Shown here in pieces: positions 56,126-64,000 of a DNA stretch of 64,000 nucleotides. The notes beneath the pieces were generated by a model. It was not told where the DNA came from. It worked only from the letters and a program-made list of their open reading frames with translations, and ran no database searches. Position numbers and translations under genes: made by a program. Within the stretch, counting starts at the first letter, position 1, and each line of letters opens with the position of its first letter. This stretch comes from Diphasiastrum complanatum (lineage: Eukaryota; Streptophyta; Lycopodiopsida; Lycopodiales; Lycopodiaceae), in NCBI GenBank assembly GCA_029204225.1, contig CM055102.1:9931456-9995455 (forward strand). Direction: 5' to 3'.

Positions 56126-58060
56126 CTCCCCCTTGATGTGGATCCTGAAAAATTTTGATCTTCAGATTTAACATATCGTTAAATTTGAGATGTTGCTCCT
56201 TTGATAGAGCCTTTGTGATGTAATTTGCTGCCATGTGATTTGTTCTGTAGAAAATCAATACTACTTTCTTACTGTGCACTTTCTCTCTAAGGTAGTGATA
56301 CCTGATTTCTATATGTTTCCTTCGAGAGTGAAATCTCGGATTGAGAGATAGCGCTACTGTGCTTTGATTGTCACAACAAGATTGAGGTCTGCAAGCTGTT
56401 GCCTAAGTCAGATCGCCTCTTTGGTTGCATTTGTGAAAGCTATGTATTTGGATTCTGTTGATGATAATGCAACTGAGGTTTGTTTTCGTCTGTTCCATGA
56501 GATTGGGCCTTGGTTTTATAAAAAAACGAATCCAGAAGTTGATTTTCTAGTGTCGACATCTCCTGCCCAATCCGCATCTGTGTAGGCTTCAAGGATATTG
56601 ACAGTTTGGCTACCTCCATAGCAGATGCTGAGAGTTGTCGTTGCTTGACCTTTGTTAGTGCTTTCCAATGAGCTATGCCTGGATTTGACGGGAACTGGCT
56701 AAGTGTACTGATCGAATATGCAAGGTTTGGTCGCGTGTAGATCATTGCGTACATCAGTGAGCTGATGATGGATTGAAACGGGTAGCGCTTCATCTCCTCC
56801 TTTTCTGCCTCAGTTTGAGGAGACTGTTCCTTTGATAGTTTTAGTCCAAGGTCTAGTGGAAAGTGACTGGGTTTGTAGTTGGCCATTCCATACTTTTTCA
56901 GCACGTTGTTGAGATATTGTTGCTGACTGATAAAGATCAGTCTGCTGGGTCGATCTTGTTGAATTTGGATTTCGAGACAATAGTGGGCTGGACCCATGTC
57001 AGTCATCTTGTATTCCTGGGCCAACATGCACTTTGTATCCTTCATCAGATTCAGATTATTATTGAATAAGAGTGTATCATCTACGTAGAGAGTGATGATG
57101 ATGAAGTATTCTGATACAGATTTGAAGTAAACATTCGAGTCTGCTGAGTTTGGAATAAAACCATTCCCTATAAAAATGCATTGATCTATTGGAACCAGGC
57201 TTTGGGTGACTGTTTCAGCCCGTAGAGCACCTTGTGAATTCTGGTGCTGTTGCTTGCCATTGAGTTCGTATCCCTCTGGCTGCGTCATGTAGATTTTCTC
57301 TTCGATGGTTCCATTGAGGAAAGCGGTCTGAACATCCATTTGATGAATTTCGAGATCTGCTGTAGCTACAAAGGAGAGGAGTAGGTGGATCGAAGCATGT
57401 TTGACGATTGGACTGAAGGTTTCTGAATAATCCAGATCTGGAATCTAGGAAAAGCCTTTGGCGACTAGCTTGGCCTTGTAACGATTTAGCCTTCCTTCAG
57501 CGTCGTACTTCGTCTTGAATATCCATTTGCATGGAATTGGGTTTTGATCCTTTGGCAGCTCAGTGAGTGTCCATGTTTGATTCTCCAACAGAGAATCAAA
57601 TTCGGTGTCCGTTGCTAATTTCTACTGGTCAGCATCAGGAGTAGACATTGCCTCAGAAATTGTGGTCGGTTCCTGCACAAAGTAGCAGGCTGGATCATCC
57701 ATAAATCTGGATGGAGGCTGTCTGGACCAGTTCGACCTCCTAGGTTGAACTTCGGTCCTCTGATGTGGGTTGACTCATTGAGGTTTTGATTCATCTTCTG
57801 AGTCAGCGTTGAGATTCTACAGTTGACTTTCTAGATCGGAATTGTTGTTCGATCCGTGAGTCGGAATTACCAGCAGCTTTTCCTTTGTGGTCAAGGAACT
57901 GGTCTTCCATGAAAATGACATATCTACTAGTGAATGCCTTCTTGGTATCCAAATTGTAGAGCTTTTATATCTTTACATAACAGCAATCAAAAGAAAAGAA
58001 TTTGAGCATTCAAGTATGTTAGATTAAAAAGTTTATTTTATTTGTATGTTTGTACTTAAT
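56126..58060 (-). mobile_element. Copia RT and RNase H, minus strand, broken
   Basis: From right to left: linker and RT N-terminal part (about 57650-57400; [39 protein letters not shown]), RT (57339-56440) with IHQMDVQTAFLNGTIEEKIY and the box LYVDDTLLFNN (about 57065-57095). The KALYGLKQS motif is damaged and reads QGALRAETVTQS. RNase H includes YHYLREKVHSKKVVLIF-type residues and AANYITKALSKEQHLKFNDM (56160-56240). Gag, protease and integrase were not found upstream to about 58060, and no 5' LTR was recognised. It belongs with the LTR at 55232-56125. Confidence 0.85.
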
Positions 58061-58389
58061 TTTGAGGAGGACCCTGACCTCTGAATCCTGTTGGTCCATT
58101 TCTACCTCCCTAATTATTCAAATTTAAAAAAGAGTGGGAACCATCCAAATTGGAGGGAAACCCAACTTTATTCACTAACTTGACATTTAGACCCTGCGAC
58201 ATTAAAAATCTCACAAAAAGGCTTAATGTACTTTTATTGACTTTCTAATTAATAAAATAACTATCTAATCATCGGGTTGGACTTAAACACGCAGGGCGCC
58301 AAATCCCTCTCACTTATTAACTAGGGTTAGGAATGCCTTGGGATCCGCAAATCCTCCAACATCAAGGTGTCTGCAGAAAACCAGACCTA

Positions 58390-58806
58390 GAGGAAGATCA
58401 AGGCTCTACGCACTAATGGAGGGGGAGAGTACATCTCCACAGAATTCAAGGAATTCTGCAAGGCCAACGGGATACTTCAACAATACACAACCAGCTACTC
58501 ACCTCAGTGCAATAGTGTAGTTGAGCGGAAGAACCGGACACTCATCGAAAGTTCCAAGAGCATAATGGCCCATGCCTCTCTTCCAAAGAAGTTCTGGGCA
58601 AAAGCTATTACTACAACTGCCTTCTTACAGAATCGATCCATCACCAAAGCCCTGAATGGCAAGACACCTTATGAGGTGTGGACAGGATCAGAACCATCAG
58701 TCAAACATATTTGAGTGTTTGGATGCATCGCTTTCGCTCAGATCCTTGAGAATCTAAGAAAAAAGGTAGATGACAAGAGTAGGAAAACAATTTTCATCGG
58801 CTATTA
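58390..58806 (+). mobile_element. Copia integrase fragment, plus strand
   Basis: It reads LRTNGGGEYISTEFKEFCKA (the usual catalytic D is N), YSPQCNSVVERKNRTLIESS with the catalytic E present, KKFWAKAITTTAFLQNRSIT, then PSVKHI-stop-VFGCIAFAQI. It is opposite in strand to the Copia on its left, so it is a separate fragment. It ends near IFIGY at 58805. Confidence 0.85.
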
Positions 58807-58829
58807 ATGTTCCTCTTCGATACTCTTTT

Positions 58830-59229
58830 TCTTTTCTTTTTCATCGTTGTCTTTTTTATCATTTCCACATCAACAACAGATCTTAAACTTTTGGATCGCA
58901 ACTTCTCCAATGATTCTAGAATATCATTGGTTTGATCCCCGAATACTTGTGATTGTAGTATTCATATTTGATATAACATGCTTGAGACTTGGAATGTTCT
59001 CATTATTAGTGTGTTGCACATAATGTTCCAATTGCTGATTTAGCACAATCCAATTGTTCATTAGCACACCGCAAATGTTGATTGAGACTCAACAATTTTG
59101 CATCATGCAAACCAATGTCACGCAACCTTTGACAATATCCAAGTAATCCACTGTTTTCTTCACATACAAATTTGCGAAGATTACTAATGGACTTAAAATC
59201 TGGGCTTAAACTGATATTTGGATCTTCCA
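58830..59229 (-). pseudogene. Unrecognised coiled-coil-like ORF fragments
   Basis: From right to left the frame reads LKALEDPNISLSPDFKSISN, LRKFVCEENSGLLGYCQRLR, DAKLLSLNQHLRCANEQLDC, then shifts frame to QHTNNENIPSLKHVISNMN and again to ILESLEKLRSKSLRSVVDVE and a lysine-rich end. This looks like a decayed helical protein. It abuts the truncated edge of the element that begins near 59230. No family assigned. Confidence 0.3.
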
Positions 59230-61262
59230 GGGCTTTTAGCTTGTGATCACAAACCTGCAAATATACATGAAAAACGGCAATATGCCTCACCTGCAGAAAT
59301 ACACAGAAAAATGTCATAGTCGAAAACCGCAACCAGACCGCATGATGGAAGAAGCACAACCGCGCCACAAGGGGCCTGCATGCAGTTCCTCACGATCCCA
59401 GGTTCTAAAGGGAACAAACTGCAACATGTGCACCACCGCAAGCAACCGCAAGGCTCCATCTTGCGGTCACCTACAAAGTCAACGACAAACCTCCAAGGGC
59501 CAAAGCCAAATGTTGAGCAGAGAAAACGTCAAGCAAGTTGACTTCCAGACCAAGGCTCGACGAGCATGAGACTTTGAATGTCACGCCTAGCAGGTAAGCG
59601 ACATCGGGAGAGAGAGATATAGTTAACCGATGTTTTAGCTAACCTCTCTTGTAATGCTTAGCTAATCCATCTTAAGCTTGTAATCATACATGGAATGATA
59701 TATATATTGGATATCGATACATAAGTAGAAGAGAGATGAACATATGCATAGCAGTGATGTGCAGAGATCAAAAGATCAATAGTCATAGTGTGACAAACAC
59801 AATAGTGCTAGCAGTAGCTAGTTCATCGCAAGAGAGAATACCTCTCTTGCTAAGAGAGAATACCTCTCTTGCTTCGACACGCTGATTTGGAAAACAGATA
59901 GCACCCAAAAACATTAAGTTGTAAACTCAGTTTAAGATCATAGATAAACTATAACATTCTACCCGATGTGCATGCAATTTGTGAATGATTTATGATGCTT
60001 GCTTGCAGTAAATATATTTCCGCTATTTCTCAGTTGTCAATTGTTGATTAACATTCTCTATTGTCTACTTATTTTACTAATTTCAAACCAGAACTGCAGT
60101 GTCAGTCTGTAGCTTAGAAGAGATTAGATCATAGTTTGAAGCAATAGCTGGAACTAAAGATCGGCTCTATCTAGCTTTCCATCAGTGAATGAGAAACAAG
60201 GAGATTCACAATAGTGGTATCAGAACATGAGGTTGAGAAGCCTCTCGTCTGTCAGTATCAGATTCCAATAGTGGTATCAGAGCCTGTTCGATCAGAGTAT
60301 CAGAGCCCTAAGGTTTTATCAGACCAAGGTCATTCTTAACAAAAGAAGCCTCATTCAAGCTAAAACGTTACAAGGGACAATGGCGTCGATAAGCAGCATT
60401 CAATCAAAGATTTGCACAGTACTTCAAGCAGATGTGTCAAACTACCTAGCCTGGAAGGTGGAGACTTGAATTATCCTAAGAGGATAAGCACTTTGGCCCT
60501 GGGTGGATGGGACTGAAGAAAAGCCAGTAAACACCGACAAGGAGCTTCACAAATGGAACGAGAAAAACGATAAGGCAGTAGTTGTCATCTTCTCTTCCAT
60601 CGAAGACAACATCATACTCAATCTCTCATCAATAGCAAATGCATGAGAACTATAGGCTGCGTTGATAGCAAGGTTCGAAACCAAATCACACAACCAAACC
60701 ATGCATTTGGAAGATCAAATCACATACCTACGTTGGTATGGTAAAGATCTCACGACATTCATCAAATATCAGACCTAGGAGAAGCAAAATGCTATCTAGG
60801 ATTGCTAATTGATAGAGATCTTGAGGGTGGTAGATTGTATCTACACCAATAAAGATACATTCAGAAGATGATCACAATACTGGCAAGTGAAGATTGTCCT
60901 AGAGACAATGTAGAACGAGAAGCAATGTAGCATAAGCCTTACAGAAGGCTTATTGGTTCTTTGATGTACTTGGCAAACAATACAAGACCAGACATTGCTT
61001 ATGCAGTGTTCAGATTGAGCCAATTCAACATTAATCCAAGACCTACACACTGGAAAATTGCCAAGAGGAGTACCTGCAGAACACAAAGGACTATGGGCTC
61101 TGTTATTGTCGAGATGCAAGATTTCAAGTGAAGTCCTATGGTGATGCAAGCTAGGCATCCCTGAAAGATGATTGTAAAAGCGTCTCAAGAAGATGCACCA
61201 TAACAACCGATGCATCTGTGCTTTGGGTCAGCAAGAAGCAGACCATATGTTACATACCTATG
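59230..61262 (+). mobile_element. Copia-type element (plus): pre-LTR ORF tail, LTR, primer sites, gag, RT/RNase H remnants
   Basis: 59230-59575 encodes the tail of the pre-LTR ORF (LLACDHKPANIHEKRQYASP, TAPQGACMQFLTIPGSKGNK). The LTR is 59631-60210 (TGTTTTAGC...GATTCACA). TGGTATCAGAAC (60215) and TGGTATCAGAGC (60272) follow. Gag starts at ATG 60380 (MASISSIQSKICTVLQADVS; NYLAWKVET-stop) to about 60770. It then jumps to the RT end (LGEAKCYLGLLIDRDLEGGR) and RNase H (RRLIGSLMYLANNTRPDIAY at about 60945-61010), ending near 61262. A 3'-ORF tail followed directly by an LTR and gag indicates two elements sharing one LTR. Protease, integrase and the RT core are lost. Confidence 0.8.
60215..60307 (+). 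repeat. Multiplied primer-binding-site motif
   Basis: TGGTATCAGAAC (60215-60226), CAGTATCAGATTCC (60253-60266), TGGTATCAGAGC (60272-60283) and GAGTATCAGAGCCC (60294-60307) lie in one 93-bp leader. ATAGTGGTATCAGA is repeated exactly. Confidence 0.85.
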
Positions 61263-61299
61263 TAATTAGCAGTACTTTAGACCCCTATTGGTCCATTAA

Positions 61300-62332
61300 G
61301 TGTTGGGGGCTAAATGGCAAGTTACCCTTGGATAAGGGTCACCTTTAGGATTAAGGATATGTGCCTTTGGATAAGGGCAGACAAGTGACTATACCTTGGT
61401 CGGAGGTATGGAGTCACGTGACCCTTGGATAAGGGGTACCCTTAGGATTAAGGGTAGGTGCCTTAGATTAAGATACTAGTGTCCTTGGTTAAGGGCAGGT
61501 AGGTGTCTATGTCTTGGATGGAGGTATGGAACCTAGAGAGGTGTTAGAAAGTCATTGGATGGCTATTTTTCTAAACCTTGGGCCTCAACCTTGAACCATA
61601 TCACTTTAATGTTCTAGGACCAAAGTATACATGCACAACTTGGGCATTGGGACCTAGTAGGAGGGCGCACTTCCAATGGGTCTAATGAGTTCCCAACTCC
61701 CACAAGAAAGGCATTCAAAAAGTCATAGGTTATGGAAGGAGTCTCTTGACTTTCCATAAGCCTATGGAGATTCTTGGAGGTTCTTTAACTCTCCTAGGCT
61801 TCTCTCTCTCTCTCTCTCATTGGATGGGCATGGAACTCCATAGTGTACTGGAGGGGTCCATGGGCCATCTATATGAGGTTAGTAGGGCGCCCATTGGGAG
61901 GAGAGATATCTCTCTTGCTTGCTTTGCTTATTGCTACTAGTGTGTAGAGTACTTTCTTGTATGTAGTATGCTGAGGGTTTGGATCTTGCTTATGGTATGG
62001 GACATAAGTAGGGTTTGGATCTTGAGTATGCTATAGTATGTTGTGGTATGCTTGTGATTTGTTTATAGTTAGCAAGGGGGTGCGAGATAGGTCTTGCTTG
62101 AAGCTTGGATCTAGCTATGGTTGGGAGGTGAATACTTGAGGCCAGCTTGTTATCTATCTTTGTGTTTAAGAGTAGGGACACAGATGGAGGAGAGATCCTT
62201 GGAGGCTTGCAGATCCTTACTTGTAGGTGGAGGCATCCTAGCTTGGAGTTGGGGAGCATCTTGGAGCTTGCAGGTTGCTTGGAGGACATTTGGAGGCTCT
62301 ACCTTGGACTTCCTCACCTTTACTTGTAAAAG
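61300..62332 (+). mobile_element. LTR of another retrotransposon, with internal tandem repeats
   Basis: It starts around TGTTGGGGGC (61300) and ends just before TGGTATCAGAGC (62333-62344). 61320-61540 holds two diverged units of about 110 bp built on CCTTGGATAAGGG, GGATTAAGG and GGAGGTATGG. A CT microsatellite lies near 61802. Internal sequence to about 63500 has no recognised gag. Confidence 0.6.
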
Positions 62333-62344
62333 TGGTATCAGAGC

Positions 62345-63697
62345 TAGACAAAGGATGGTAACCTTTCTAACCTTCTTCAAGTTCTATTAAGATCACCAAC
62401 TAAATTTTTTTTTGGGGGAAGATTATTGGCTTTTCCAGTTGTAGGAAGCTTGTAGTTGAAGTACCCAATGAATCTAGTTCTCTTTGGAAGAGAGTAGTGA
62501 TGCTTATAAAATTGTTTAGGGGCTGATTTTTTATCATGTTAGAGAAGTTTTAAAGTAGGCTTTGGGTTTTTAAAAGTTCTGAAAAAAGATTTGTGGAATG
62601 GTAGAGGAAGTCTTCCTCTACATACACAAACTTTTTTTTTTTGCAAAAAGATTGATTCTAGCTATGTGTTTTGATCAAAACTAGTGTTTTTTTTGCATAA
62701 TGAAGAGTTGGAAGTTCTGATTTTCATTTTGAAGTTCTATTTTTCAGACCTATAAATCTGAAAATCAAATCTGAAAAGTGAAGTTTTCATCCAAACTTAA
62801 TTAGTTACACCTTTCTATCTCCTAGTTTCATGAAAATGGCAATGTAGGAAGGGAATGGTAGTGTAACTTTGTGCATAAAACAAGTTTTGAAGTTCTGTTT
62901 TTTGTCATTTTGAAGTTCTAATTTTCAGATCTGTAAATCTGAAAATCAGATCTGAAAATTGAAGTTTTCATAGAGCTTCATTAGTTTTCCATTTTTAGAC
63001 ACTAGTTTCATGGATTTGGAGATCTAGAATAGTGAGAAATGTGAAATTTTTTGTATCTTTTGAAATGACAAATGGAAATGGAATTGGAATGGAAACTCTA
63101 TGTAAACATTAGTTTGGATTAGTTAATTGAAGTCTACATAAAGATTTGGTTTTCATTTTTGCTTTGGATTAAGGCAAATGTAGCTTCTTGTTGTTTTTCT
63201 CTTAAGCTTGGATTGAGCTTGCAAATAGTAGAGTCCAAGAATCAAGAAAAGTGTGTTTCTTGATCCTTGGAACTTCAATATGCTGCCCATTTAGTTCTGG
63301 TTTGTTTATAGATTAATGCAGATAGGTTAGTTAGTTTAGGATCTAATTTTACTTTGATTTTACAGTAGTAGGGTTCTTGGTGTTCAACCACATTCAGTCT
63401 GATCTTTACATTGGGAACCTGGTCTACATGATTAGAGTAGGAAATCATGATTTGTTCACCCTGGACTAAATGCTGATTTGTAGGCTGAACATTTGTTTAC
63501 ATGTTTGATTGTGAATGCATGTGATACGATTAAAGAGATACGGCTCTGGTTTGTCCTCTGACTCCCCTGACAGGCAGGACATTGTTACTACAACGACTGA
63601 TCAATCCCCTTCTGCCTAGTTTCGACAGAAAACAGTTCTTGTAAACAAGAAGCAAGAAAGAAGACAATAAACAGATTCTCAATTGTAGGGAATCTGA
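62345..63697. other. Retrotransposon internal or intergenic DNA without recognised genes
   Basis: AT-rich. A diverged direct repeat (TCATTTTGAAGTTCTA...TCAGATCTGTAAATCTGAAA-like) occurs at about 62725-62790 and 62905-62975. The minus ORF at 63530-63766 is a chimera of integrase and unrelated sequence. Confidence 0.4.
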
Positions 63698-64000
63698 CAA
63701 CAATAATACGGTTGTTTTCATAGCTTCAACCCAAAAACAATCTACAAATTTCATTTGTACCATCATTGCCCTAGTAGCTTCAACTATAGTGTGATTCTAT
63801 CTTTCAGCTACTCCATTTGGTTGAGGTGTATCAAGCTGTGCAATTTGTTGCTTGATTTCATACTTGTAAAAAAAATTAAAAAAAAAATCTATGGATCGAT
63901 ACTCACCACCACGATTAGATCTAAGAATCTTGATTTTGATCCCTGATTGATTTTCCACCAATGCTTTGAAGTTTTTGAAACATGCAAATGCATCAGAATT
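63698..64000 (-). mobile_element. Copia integrase fragment, minus strand, continuing beyond the window
   Basis: Read from the right edge: NSDAFACFKNFKALVENQSG, IKILRSNRGGEYRSIDFF (catalytic D read as N), LDTPQPNGVAER (catalytic E present), ATRAMMVQMKFVDCFWVEAM. Homology stops at about 63698, where an imperfect palindrome (AGATTC...GAATCT, 63673-63695) begins. Confidence 0.8.

Noticed and set aside
59006-59368. Minus-strand exon starting after an apparent splice acceptor (TTTGCAG) at 59255
   Set aside because: The acceptor and first codons lie in the plus-strand pre-LTR ORF shared with 53513-53798. Homology crosses the supposed intron boundary, so the match is coincidental.

Overview
The window is nuclear DNA from a land plant with a large, repeat-laden, AT-rich genome. 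The evidence is Ty1/Copia and Ty3/Gypsy elements with tRNA-iMet-type primer sites (TGGTATCAGAGC), a plant-style hAT transposase with introns, and a host gene whose introns are kilobases long and full of transposon debris. I cannot name the species. A gymnosperm, fern or other large-genome plant fits best. There are no bacterial operons, CRISPR arrays or recognisable tRNA/rRNA genes.

Layout. 1-2711: 3' part of a hAT transposase gene (+) with an AT-hook tail read in alternating frames. 3234-3641: an unrecognised charged ORF (-), followed by short repeats and GC hairpins. 5190-7289: a doubly deleted Copia element (+). 7519 to about 19347 (-): exons of RNASEH2B, the B subunit of ribonuclease H2. 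They are too short for an ORF scan and are separated by introns of 1.4, 6.4 and about 3.7 kb, one of which holds a Gypsy remnant (12440-14575, -). 20976-27170: LTR pieces and inverted Copia fragments. 27171-40209: a three-level nest. A minus-strand Copia (gag at 40209, RNase H near 27171) is split by a plus-strand Copia (30039-38662, TSD AGATT), which is itself split in its reverse transcriptase by a deleted Copia (33671-36604, TSD GTCTG). 40990-42234: a CDC20-like WD40 pseudogene and a coiled-coil ORF with stops.

45240-51168: a Copia gag-like start and a degraded acidic ORF with ubiquitin-interacting-motif-like helices. The ORF is cut by a 4.8-kb insertion (46034-50838, TSD CTAAA) made of two related non-autonomous LTR elements joined tail to tail. 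52853-61262: opposed Copia-type elements, including one family with an extra coiled-coil/basic ORF just before its LTR (53513-54320 and 59230-59575). 61300-64000: a further LTR with internal repeats and the edge of another Copia integrase.

Nearly all pol genes here are broken by stops, deletions, loss of catalytic residues or nested insertions, so the window is a graveyard of elements around one plausibly live host gene. The most useful results are the hidden RNASEH2B gene, the TSD-proven nest, the palindromic LTR dimer, and the UIM-like ORF whose frame is restored when that dimer is removed. I found no clearly new functional system. The UIM-bearing ORF and the pre-LTR ORF are the best candidates for something undescribed.
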